A stretch of 64,000 nucleotides of DNA, taken from contig MU853204.1 of assembly GCA_033085395.1 (NCBI GenBank), positions 1 to 64,000 on the forward strand. The letters are read 5' to 3'. This document shows positions 51,010 through 61,866 of this stretch, piece by piece. Within the stretch, counting starts at the first letter, position 1, and every line of letters starts with the position of its first letter. A program made the translations under genes and the position numbers. Under the pieces are notes generated by a model, which was given only the letters and a program-made list of their open reading frames with translations, did not search any database and was not told the DNA's origin. Source of the DNA: Xanthoparmelia taractica (lineage: Eukaryota > Ascomycota > Lecanoromycetes > Lecanorales > Parmeliaceae).

Positions 51010-53556
51010 ATGATGGACTCTAATGTGCACATTGACCCAGCGACTTTCCGATTTCCAGGTCCGACAAAAAGCAGCATTGACAAAGGCTCGCCGCCGCTCC
51101 CGCATCAAAAACGCCTTTTGGGGCAACTCCAGCCACGAAGCGCAGGCTTCAGTTACGGTTGGGAGGTCGATCAAAGCAATTTGTTGGGCGAGGATTTGGA
51201 TGCGAGGAGATTCAACAGACAGATATGCAAGGAGCTCGTCAGGGGTCCTCCAGACGCGACTCAAAAGGCCCAGCCCCCGCCGGAGCATCGCAAACGTTCC
51301 ATCAAGACAGTATTCACTTCACGCTCTAGACGCAAGTCTTCGAAAGAGAGCAAGAAGATGCCAGTTGCGACACAGACGACTTCAGATGGTCGCAAATATG
51401 GACAGATTCTTTCGGCGCAGATATACCATCCCAGTGGCAACGCATCAACTTACCAGGTCAACAGAATCAGAGGTCCTCTGGCTCCTCCTAACAGTGAAGC
51501 CCAACAGAAGCATACCACAGCTTCTTGTGACCTTGTTGGGAATGCCACCTCAGGTATTCCTCCAGTCAATGGAACCAAGCAGCCGGTGAGTGAGCGCTCA
51601 GCTCACAGCAGCCTTAGAAGTGGAGAGGCTGAACATCGATTGCAACCTGACCAGACCGCTGCAATTGCCAACCCCAGGTTCGGCAATCTCGGAAACAGAC
51701 TTCTCGCGGACAGGCTGGTGGAGGGAAATACAGCAGCTGGAAGGAACGACGAAACCCCGGGATGTTTACCCATCAAAAGCACCAGCGATGACTCCCTTGG
51801 TCTGTTGAAGGACATTTTTCAAATACTGTCCGGAAGTGAGACGACTACTTCGACCGCAGGTGCTTCCCAAGTCCCAGGAGCAGAAGCCGGGTATCAGCCA
51901 AGAGTTCGTGACTTCGCCGCTAACAGCTCCGCACCACTTTCCCATGCCCGCGCGGCCATACGACGTAGATCATGCAGTCCGGCTACGAGAACAGGCCAAC
52001 TGACAGAAGCCCCAGTCACGCCAGACAGGCCTTCGGATGCCGGTGCTGGGGGAGGCCAACCAGCAAGTCAACATGGTCGGAGTCCCAATAGCACCATCCT
52101 TCGCCCAATGGCTTCGAAGCGCCCTGCCAGAAACCCCCTAGAGCCGGCATTGCCGATAACCCAAGAGCAGGTTCCTGGGACCCAGACATCGCCGGTGATC
52201 TACTACCATTCCAAGGCGTCTTCCGTTGTGTCTGCCGAATCCACCCCAGAAGATATCCTGTCAGATGCGTCATCCGGCGTCGTGTCCAATGCCCAAAGCG
52301 CAGTCTTCGTCAAATTGCCACCTCAGCCCGGACCTGCACCTCTCAAGCCGTTGCCGTCTTTGCCCGAAGGAATCGACAGCTTCGTCCCAGCGACACCGAG
52401 AGCCAGTCAATCGAGCCGCAGGTTAGCAAGCCTGGAGAGCTCGCCCTCAAAGGTACCACCGCAAAAGTCACCTGCCAGGTCCCAATATAAGTTGTATCCT
52501 TCCGCGGCCAGCACTCCACCCAAAAAACCAGGTTCGCCGATGCGAATGAATGCGTCGAGTGAACCAGAGCAACTTATGACTCGGGCATCACCGTCCCTTC
52601 CTTCGAAGAGAAGCGACTCCTCATTGCCGAGCTCTGACTGCTTGCCCACGAGCATGAGCGTTGGCACACTAGACGAGCTGGACCAGTGGAACAAAGAAAG
52701 AACAGACAATACCAGACAGAGGAAAATTCGAGACTTGGCTCGCCACAAGGCAACGATTGCAGAGGTCGGACCCGTCACCCGAAACGCTGCGGATGGCGAG
52801 ATGTACAATGAAGGTGTCGCAGCGCTGCCAATGTTGATGGATTCGTACAACGCTGCATTCTCCCCATCCAATCACGGACCACAAGGCTCCCAAGTAAGCA
52901 ACCTGAGCGCTTCGACAACACTCCGACATCGTGACAATAGCACGCTCTCACAAAAGCTCTCTCCGATCATAGTGGTCGCTGAGCAGAAGCCCACCTTACC
53001 AGTGCAGCGAGCACCATCACCAAATGCACACTTCAGTAGGGATAGCATTGACGAGCAGACACGAAGTTTCAAAGGGAATGGATTCTATCCTGTGCCGCCT
53101 CACCTAGCGTCTTCGACGCCGCAGAGACCGGACGAGAGCAAAGCACGCCCGGTGTCCTCTCAGTCGCTGCCGGTTCCGCGCCCTGTTGCTGCCCGGGTAC
53201 CAACACCTCATCTGTCTCCTCTCTTACGAGGACCCTCTTCTCGCTCGTTACGTTGCTCCTCGATACATGAAGTGAGCGGGCTTGAAGCGCGCCTCTCCGC
53301 TATGGAACGAAAGAACACCATGCTCGAGAGAGCATTTCTGGCCGTTCTTGATACGTCCGCGACTTTCGGCGGTAGTCCAGGACGGAATGGGATGGAAGGT
53401 GCCTGTGGAGATACCTCCAGTGGTTGCTCTGGTAGAGATGGTGATCGCTTTGCTAGGGCGAGCGGGACGGAGAGCCTATATGTAGCGCTGAAGAATCTTA
53501 TGGCAATGCATAACGGTAGTGCAGGTGCCAGGTCGAGTACTTCCAGTGGGCCATAG
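51010..53556 (+). CDS. Large intrinsically disordered protein, family not recognised
   Basis: A single open frame from ATG at 51,010 gives 848 residues. The first 120 residues mix basic segments (K-R-S-I-K-T-V-F-T-S-R-S-R-R-K-S-S-K) with a short ordered-looking stretch (A-G-F-S-Y-G-W-E-V-D). The middle 600 residues are Ser/Pro/Thr-rich with many S-P and T-P sites (S-L-E-S-S-P-S-K-V-P-P-Q-K-S-P), typical of phosphorylated scaffolds. Near residues 757-782 a helical segment, L-E-A-R-L-S-A-M-E-R-K-N-T-M-L-E-R-A-F-L, looks like a short coiled coil. No signal peptide, membrane helix or enzymatic motif is visible. A second ATG follows immediately (51,013) and would change little. The long uninterrupted frame in normal-GC DNA supports a real gene. 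An extra upstream exon cannot be excluded. Confidence 0.75.
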   Translation: MMDSNVHIDPATFRFPGPTKSSIDKGSPPLPHQKRLLGQLQPRSAGFSYGWEVDQSNLLGEDLDARRFNRQICKELVRGPPDATQKAQPPPEHRKRSIKTVFTSRSRRKSSKESKKMPVATQTTSDGRKYGQILSAQIYHPSGNASTYQVNRIRGPLAPPNSEAQQKHTTASCDLVGNATSGIPPVNGTKQPVSERSAHSSLRSGEAEHRLQPDQTAAIANPRFGNLGNRLLADRLVEGNTAAGRNDETPGCLPIKSTSDDSLGLLKDIFQILSGSETTTSTAGASQVPGAEAGYQPRVRDFAANSSAPLSHARAAIRRRSCSPATRTGQLTEAPVTPDRPSDAGAGGGQPASQHGRSPNSTILRPMASKRPARNPLEPALPITQEQVPGTQTSPVIYYHSKASSVVSAESTPEDILSDASSGVVSNAQSAVFVKLPPQPGPAPLKPLPSLPEGIDSFVPATPRASQSSRRLASLESSPSKVPPQKSPARSQYKLYPSAASTPPKKPGSPMRMNASSEPEQLMTRASPSLPSKRSDSSLPSSDCLPTSMSVGTLDELDQWNKERTDNTRQRKIRDLARHKATIAEVGPVTRNAADGEMYNEGVAALPMLMDSYNAAFSPSNHGPQGSQVSNLSASTTLRHRDNSTLSQKLSPIIVVAEQKPTLPVQRAPSPNAHFSRDSIDEQTRSFKGNGFYPVPPHLASSTPQRPDESKARPVSSQSLPVPRPVAARVPTPHLSPLLRGPSSRSLRCSSIHEVSGLEARLSAMERKNTMLERAFLAVLDTSATFGGSPGRNGMEGACGDTSSGCSGRDGDRFARASGTESLYVALKNLMAMHNGSAGARSSTSSGP

Positions 53557-54050
53557 GGCCTGGTACGGCTTGGACATGTGGAGCGTAGCTCGGATCAAGC
53601 AGATTGCACTTTGCCGGAGAAGAGGCATGTCCTGATAGAACCGGGGGTTGCGAATGAATCACAGCTACGTTCATTACCCTGCCACCATGTCTTGTGCTTG
53701 GAGTACAACTGTACTGCTCTGTCATTGGTCCCATCAGGGCGGTATCTCCTTTCCCTTCTAATCCCAGCATTTTCTAATGCCAGAATTTCCCCTTTTCCGT
53801 CTAGTTTGATGTCCTTTGTAACCTGAAGCAGCCTCTTAGCGGCAAAGTCGAATGTAAACAACCTCTCCTTTGGCATGCTCTCCGCAGCTTTGCCTTAGGT
53901 AAATATCCACTCTTGACAGCAGCCTTCCTTGCACCATAGCTGTATGTTGCATTCTAGTCATGGATTCGTTCTACCCATGGATATAACGTCTATCTATGGA
54001 GATAGGTATATCCTGGTCGCGTTACACCCATCTCGTGGGGATTTTGAGTA
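53557..54050. other. Transition from genic DNA to right AT-rich block
   Basis: The 3' flank of the disordered-protein gene. Composition stays normal to about 54,040 and then turns AT-rich. TCTACCCATGGATATA...TCTATGGAGATAGGTATATCC words near 53,970-54,015 are short and partly self-complementary. No gene is supported. Confidence 0.45.
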
Positions 54051-54297
54051 TTTCTTATCTTTTATTTCACTAATTAAATATAGATCTTAAAATTCTAATA
54101 TATAAATATTATTATTTAATTAAGAAATAAGAAAGTTATTATTTTCTTAAAATAGATCGGGGTAAAAAGATGCTATGTGTAAGTAATAAGTGAGTGAGAA
54201 GATGATATATTTCTATGGAGAGCTCGGAGAATAAGTACCTGCTGCAGCCTTGCGCTAATACTAAAGTATCCTAGTCTCCCCAACTCCTTCTCCAGTA

Positions 54298-54335
54298 AGG
54301 AAGTCGCCTGCGGAAGGCTTTCTTGGCGACTTCCT
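54298..54335. repeat. Hairpin-forming inverted repeat
   Basis: AGGAAGTCGCC at 54,298-54,308 is the exact complement of GGCGACTTCCT at 54,325-54,335, with a 16-nt loop. It is GC-rich for its surroundings and sits in a less mutated island at 54,230-54,345, which may be the end of a decayed element. Confidence 0.65.
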
Positions 54336-54975
54336 CAGGCTCGTAACAAAAGATCGTCGTTTTCGAAATACTCGAACGCTATATAAGTACCTTTTATATT
54401 AGAGTCTTGTATTTACGCTATATCGCCTAAACGACCAGTACATTTCTCTTAACTCTCTCTTCTATACTCTAAATAACTATATATAGACTTACGCGCTAAT
54501 TAATTACGTCGAGTTTAAGACGTCTCTATATTATTTTATTACTTACTTTATTACTTTATAAATCGCTTATCGAATTCTTAATACGTAGTCGAGTAGTATA
54601 GAAATAGAAAGATTAAGAGAGAATAAGAGAAAATAAGAGAGAGAGAGAGCGAAGAAGAATACTAGAATTTCTAGTCGTTTTAGATATCTATAAAGATAGA
54701 AACGCGTATCTTATTATTAATTAATAATAAAGAATAAAATATAAGTCGAGTATATCGCTTCTATAAAAAATAATATAAAAATAATAATAAATTTATTAGA
54801 TATCTATAAGAATATAAAAAGCGAAGATCGATTCTATTACACGTATCTTTCGATATTACGAGTAGCGATATAAATAATAATATTAATAATTTAATAGCTT
54901 TAATTACGAGAAGAAAAAAAGATATATATTTATTTAAAAATAATACGATTATTTAATTTAATATTATAAGAGTTA

Positions 54976-55247
54976 CGGGTCGAAAAGGTGTGGTATATTT
55001 GATGGTATGGGACTAGTTTTTCGAATACCATACCGAAAGATATAGGATATCCCATACTCCCATTGGGTTTTTAATAAATATATTACATAATATTTTCTTA
55101 TATTCTAAAAATACGTAAAAAGCTTAAGTAAACGCTTATATAATTATAAAATTCTATAAATAGATTAAAAAGATATAATTTTTTAAAAAAAGTTGAAAAA
55201 AAGTTAAAAACGACTATGTTCAACAGATACCACACCTTTCCGACCCG
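54976..55247. mobile_element. MITE copy 2 (272 bp, TA target)
   Basis: It has the same length and orientation as the copy at 16,152-16,423, flanked by TA (54,974-54,975 and 55,248-55,249). The left inverted repeat has one G-to-A change and the right one is perfect. The remaining differences from copy 1 are mostly G/C to A/T. Confidence 0.85.
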
Positions 55248-57743
55248 TAATAAGAGTAATTAAATAAAGAAAAGATAGAAGAAAATAAAATAAACGCGAT
55301 ATAAATAATAAGCTTAAATAATAAAATAATATTCTTTATCTTTATAATAGACTTAAGTTATAGTATTATAATTACGTCTTTAATAGTTAACTCTAAAGAA
55401 GTATATTCGAAAGAGCGAGAGGCTAATATATTAATAAATTTATAATTTATATTAATATCTTACTCTTTAATTAAATTAAATTAAATATCGAATTAATATT
55501 CAATATAAATAATTTTTAAAATTTATTTAAATCTCGAGAAGATTATACGCTAGCGCTATAATTTCTTAAGTTGAAACTATTCGACGATAATATTAATAAT
55601 TTCTTTCGCGATATTTATTTATAATAATTTTAAGACGATTATAGCTTTAATAGCGCGAAATTATTAAGATATAAGATATAGAATATATATAACAATAGTA
55701 TTAACGACGATTAAATTCGTTAGTTTTTTTAAATTTATAACTTCGAACTTAAATTAAAATCGAAGATATATTATATTATTTACTTTAATATTATAAGTAT
55801 TATTAAAGCTTTTCTAATATATAACTCTTTTAATATTAACTTATATTATTAATTTATACGCTAAAGAAACTTAATAAAGCGAGAGTCTATAGCGAGATAT
55901 ATATCGCGAATTGATAATAAGAAATATAGAACAAGCTATTTAATAACTCTATCTTTATTTCTAGTATATTAGTATTAAATAAATTTTATCTCTTACGAAT
56001 ATATAAGAATTAATATATTTAATTAATTTATATTACGATTAGAAATCTTTAATAAGATATATAACGCGTGTATAATAGATCTAATATAGCGATTCTAAGA
56101 ATAATATTAATTATTACGAAAAAAGAAGTTAAGATCTAGATTTATTACTACGTCTTAAATTTTATAATTAAATATATTAGATCGATAAAGACGAAGAATA
56201 AAATGTATAAGCTTCTCGATACTCGCTTTTAAGTTATTTCTAGATATATTAATCTTAGATATATTATATCTCTAAGTAAAAAGATTTAATTAATTAAAAA
56301 AAGACGATCGAACTCTATAGAGAATAATAATAATTATCTTTATATCGATACTAATTAAGTTAAATTCAAATACGCTATATATAGATTAAATTATTCTTAA
56401 TCTTATTATATTAACGAGATATTATTTTTATAATAATAATACTATTCGATATCTACTCGCGATTCTAGCTCGAATTAATTTATTAAAAGAAGTTTTTCTA
56501 ATATATAGATCTCTAAATAAAATAATAAATAGAGATTACTTTAATTTCTTAAAGTTTTATAATATTAATTACTTACTCGAAATAATATAATTATTTAATT
56601 TATTTAATAAGTTAATTACTTAAATAAGAGAAAAGATATATATTAAATTCTATAAAAATTATTACGCTTAAACGAATAAATATAATAAATAGATTAAATA
56701 GATTATACGTTACGATATTATCTACGTAAAGATAATTATAATACGTAATCTTATTAGATATTAAAATATAAAAATCTTATTATTTATAATTTAGAGAGTA
56801 TAAAAGAAAGAGAAGAAAACTAAGATAAGAACTTCTTTAAATCTTTATATCTTAGAATAATAGATAAACGATAAAAGCGTAATATTATAAAGTAGATTTA
56901 TTATTATAATAATCGCTATTAACGAATAGTAAAGACTATAATTAAATAACTAGAGTTAAATACTTTTCTAAAAGCTTTAATTATTTTTATTCGAATAAAT
57001 TAAATAAAATTAAGATAATATTATCTATTTAAGAAAAATAATAATATCGATATACGTGAGACGAACTATAGATAAATACGATAATATTCGATTTATATTT
57101 ATTTTAATACTAGATATTAAAAGATTCTTAAAGAGAATTCTTTATATATAGCTCGTCTATTTAAAGATATCGTAATCTATAGACTAATTAATTAATTATT
57201 TCGAAATACGTAATATAGAAATTACGTCTAGATTTATAAATATAATTAATAGATTTTCGATATTAATAAGATTTATTTAAGAAAGCTAATTTAAAAAAGT
57301 ATTAATTATAATAAAAATAATAAATCTTAATTATAGAGATTTCAAATAAAAATTAACTCGTCTATAGAATATTTTTATAAAGATATTTAATTATCGATAT
57401 AATAAATAGATTTAAGAATATTATAATATAATAAAAATTAAAAAAATTTAATTATTAATAGCATGAAATTTAAAAACTCTTGAAAAATAATAATTCTATA
57501 GTCTTGTAAGTATCGAGAGAAGTATATATATTATATCGACGTTAATAAAAAATAATTTTTTTATAACGAATAGCTTTATTAATTCTAATTAATATAATAA
57601 TATTTATAATTTAAACTTTATAAATAAGAGTTATAAAATAGTAAAAAAGATTAATATACGCTATATTATAGAATAATAAATAAGCTAAGAAGCTTAATCT
57701 TAATATATTAGAAATAAGACTAAATAAGTAGCAATTAAAATCT

Positions 57744-58331
57744 ATTCGAGTTACTCTTCTCGACTCGAATATTCTTCTCGACTTAATTACTCTTCTTAAC
57801 TTAATTACTTTTTTTAATTTAAATACTTTTCTCGACTTAAATATTCTTTTTAACTCGATTATTCTTCTTAATTTAAATATTCTTTTTAACTTAAATACTT
57901 TTTTTAATTTAAATATTCTTTTTAACTTAAATATTCTTTTTAACTTAAATATTCTTTTTAACTTAAATATTCTTTTTAACTTAAATATTCTTTTTAACTT
58001 AAATANNNNNNNNNNNNNNNNNNNNNNNNNNNNNNNNNNNNNNNNNNNNNNNNNNNNNNNNNNNNNNNNNNNNNNNNNNNNNNNNNNNNNNNNNNNNNNN
58101 NNNNNAAATATTCTTTTTAACTTAAATATTCTTTTTAACTTAAATATTCTTTTTAACTTAAATATTCTTTTTAACTTAAATACTCTTTTTAACTCGATTA
58201 CTCTTTTTAACTTAAATACTCTTCTCGACTTAAATACTCTTTTTAACTCGAATACTCTTTTCGACTTAAATATTCTTCTTAATTTAAATATTTTTCTTAA
58301 CTCGAATATTCTTATTAACTTAAATAGCTTT
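57744..58331. repeat. 18-bp minisatellite, interrupted by assembly gap
   Basis: Tandem units of 18 bp with the central form TTCTTTTTAACTTAAATA run through the interval. Outer units are more varied and keep C/G bases (CTTCTCGACTCGAATA-type), whereas the units around the gap are identical. The array length is unknown because of the gap. The unit length is a multiple of three, so it could derive from a repetitive coding region, but no frame supports that. Confidence 0.85.
58006..58105. other. Assembly gap of exactly 100 N
   Basis: One hundred N characters replace sequence inside the minisatellite. A round 100 is normally a placeholder of unknown true size. The identical units on either side explain why assembly failed here. 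Confidence 0.95.
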
Positions 58332-59879
58332 TTAGTAGATTTTTAAATCGAAGATTAAAATTAATAAAAATATAATTAAGTTTATATCTTAATTATTAAT
58401 AAGATACTAGAGTAACTAATAAGCTTTTTACTATTAATATTTATTATATAATAAAGCGTTAATCGTAAAGTAACGTGTATAAATATAAATTATAGATCTA
58501 ACTAATACAATTAAGATCTTATAGACTATATAATAGTACGTTACTTATAATATAATTAAAGTAATATTTATATTAATTATATATATAACTTTTTTATTAT
58601 TATCTCTTTATTTATATTTTTATAAATTCGCTATCTTTAAACTTAATCTTCTTATAAAAATATTTAACGTTTTAATATAAAACTTAAACTTTTTTATCTA
58701 GATCGCTCTTTACGTTTATCTTTTTCTATATATTATATATATTATTCTTTAAGTTTCTCGTTAAGCTTTTTAAATATTCTATTATAACTTATTTATTCGC
58801 TAATTTTAAAAGAATATATATTTTATATATAAATAATTAATAATAGCTTAAATTTATATTTATCTATATACTAGAAATAGATAATTATTATAACTTCAAA
58901 ATAATATAAACGCGCTAAGCTATAATAAAGACGAATACGAGAATTAATACTCGTTTATTAAACGATATAAACTCTATAAATTCTCTATATTAACTATCTT
59001 CGTTAAGAAATAAGTTTAAGAAAATATTATTTATCGCGATATACGATTATCTTAATATTAATCTTAAGAATTATAATTCTATATATTTATATACTATACT
59101 TATTTTATTTAAAATAATATAATTAATTCTTAGATTAAATATCTTTTAATTTATTAATTTAAGAATATTATATCTTTATTATAATAATTACGTTAGCTTT
59201 ATTTATAATATAATAAGATCTTAAATTTATTTTAATAATATCTTCTTCGATATTTAATTATTTATATCTTTATATAAAATAATAATAAATAATATCTAAG
59301 ATTTCGCTTTCTTTATCTTAAATTTTTTTTTTTACTTAGCTTCGTTATAAGATTTTAATTTTTAATCTTATATAATAAAATAATATTATAAATTATAAGA
59401 ATATTATATTAATAGTATAAAGTAGTTACTATTTTAACGAAAATTATATTAATAGTATATAATAATTACTAGATCGACGAATATCGCGTAAGTAATAAAT
59501 AATAGTTACTAATTAGACGAAATTTATACGAATATCTAATAGAGTTATTAATTCGATAAAATTCTTAGTTTTAGCTCTAGTCGCGCGATTAGTAATTTTA
59601 AATCCAGTAGAAATATTTTAAATTTATAGATACTATTCTAATATCGAATAGAATAATATTTATTTACGTAATATACTATTATAAGATCTCTTAATTAGAA
59701 TTTCATTAAGTCTTAATCGAGACGTCTCGTACACGCTAGAAACTCGCTTAGAAAAAGAAATAACAAGAGATTTAGAAAAAGATTTTTTTCTTTTTTCTTT
59801 AATAATAGCTTATATATATAATTAACTATATTACTATTCTTATATAATCTTATATTGTTATAAATTCTATTACATGTAC

Positions 59880-59959
59880 TAAGTCTATTCGAGTAATAAA
59901 CTAGTTCGAATAGATACGCGCTAGTTCGAATAGAATATACACTAACTCGAATAGACTTA
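59880..59959. repeat. Inverted repeat enclosing a tandem doublet
   Basis: TAAGTCTATTCGAGT (59,880-59,894) is the exact complement of ACTCGAATAGACTTA (59,945-59,959). Between them CTAGTTCGAATAGA occurs twice at a 20-bp step (59,901 and 59,921). It may be a fragment of a decayed element end. Confidence 0.6.
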
Positions 59960-61866
59960 AGTTACTATTTAATTCGTATAAAATCTATAAAAAGTTCTAT
60001 ATTCTTTTAATAGTATAGAAGTTAACTCTCTCGATTCTATTTTAAATATTAAATCTATACTATCTCGATAGATATATATACTAGTATATTCTATAACTTT
60101 TCGACTACTAAAGTAATATAAGAAGAAAGTAGCTAGAATTCGAGAATCGAGCTACTATATTTATTTCTATAATATCTTCGTAACTAACTATATTAAAAGA
60201 AAAAAATCGTCTTAAAAAGTATATTAATTTTAAGTTAAAAGAAGATATTTATAAGCTAAATATCTCGATATTAATAGAAGAAATATTTAGAAACGTACTT
60301 AATATCGTAGTAAATATTATATTTTATAGTACTTATATTATATCTACCTACCTTATCGTCGTATCTAAATAACTTAACGAGTTTTATTAATCGAGATTTT
60401 ATTTCCCCTTTATTCGATAGCGTTTATATAGTTTATTAAAGAGAGCTATTATTTATAACTATTATATTTACGAGATAAGATATTAATATATTTATTATTA
60501 TAAAATAAATATTACTAATATTCTTACTATTTAATATTCTAACTATATTTAAAATATATACTTTCGAGACTATTAATATAATCTTACTACTATTAGCTTT
60601 TTAATAGTTTATTACTAACTTTAATATATTATTATTAACGAACTTCGTTTAAAACTCGCTAACTTTACTATATTTAAAGAATATTTCACGTAAAGAATTT
60701 TCGTTAATAAGCGATATTTTTCTATATACTTCTATATATATATATCTTAATAAGCGAGATTACTTATTTTTCTTTTATTTAAGTAAATACTATTATATAT
60801 TAAATAAGATATACTTAATAAGCTAGTTAAGAAATCAACTAAGATAAGTACTTAGCTAGTTAACTTAGCTAGATTTTTAAACTTAGAAATAATTAAGAAT
60901 TATATACTTACTAACTATATTTACTTCTTACTATTATATTAATAATTAAAATATAATAATTAACGATACTTAATAGAAGTAAGCTAGATAGTACGAAGTA
61001 AAAAGATTATATAGACTCTTATAATATAAAAAGAATTAAGAAAACGATAAAGAGATATAAAAGAAAGATAAAGAGAAAAGTAATAAAATAGCGAGAAATA
61101 TAGATCTTTATATCTAAGAGAAAGCGACGAATAGAATAATATTAAGCGTCTTACTCGAAGAGACGACACTAAACCTAATGGGATCGCGCTTAGTCTAGAA
61201 GTAGAAAAGAATAGATATTTTACTAGTACGTAGATTATTAAAAAATAATCTTTTTCTTAGAAATAATTTTCGAAAGTAATAGTTCTAAGAGTTTATTATT
61301 CAAGAAGCTATTTTTTTTTCTTATTTAATAAGATAAATATTAAAGTATAATATTCTTTTATTATAATTTTCTCTTTTATATTACTTAAATAATAGAATAA
61401 CTTTAATTTTTTCTAATACTTATAAAATAAGTATAACGCGATTATTAATATATTTTTATCTCTATAACTATACGTTATATTTATAAATAAAGTAAAAGTT
61501 ATTTATAATATATTAGTAATATATAAATATATAAACTTAGTTATAAATAAAGAATAATTTACTATCTTTTATATTAATCTATTAACTAACTTTTAAATTA
61601 TCTATATTTAATTACTACCGCGAACGCTTTAGCAAGGGACGAGGTGGTTATAAATCAAGCTACTGACTGGCCAATGAATGCCTATGACCAGCAAAACGAT
61701 ATGCGTTGACGAAAGCAATGAAATTCCGAGCTGTCAAGAATGAGTTGCATAAGGCCTATCAGTACAATGAACACATATATGCCGTACAACGCTCCCATCG
61801 CTATGCAGGACAGATGAACCCGATTGGCTTCACACGGACAACTTCCATGGCTGGTGGCACATTGTT

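Larger units (their letters stand above)
54051..61615. repeat. AT-rich, RIP-degraded repeat block (right)
   Basis: It has the same extreme AT composition and absence of frames as the left block. From about 54,340 rightward there is text reminiscent of a decayed plus-strand retroelement (a TATA-like TATATAAG at 54,381, stop-riddled frames to about 57.4 kb), but I could not pair LTRs or read a catalytic motif, so no family is assigned. Embedded recognisable pieces are a hairpin at 54,298-54,335, MITE copy 2, the 18-bp minisatellite with an assembly gap, and an inverted repeat at 59,880-59,959. The block ends abruptly at about 61,615. Confidence 0.85.

Noticed and set aside
57744..58331. CRISPR-like array
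   Set aside because: Units of 18 bp abut without unique spacers, and the host is a eukaryote; this is a minisatellite.
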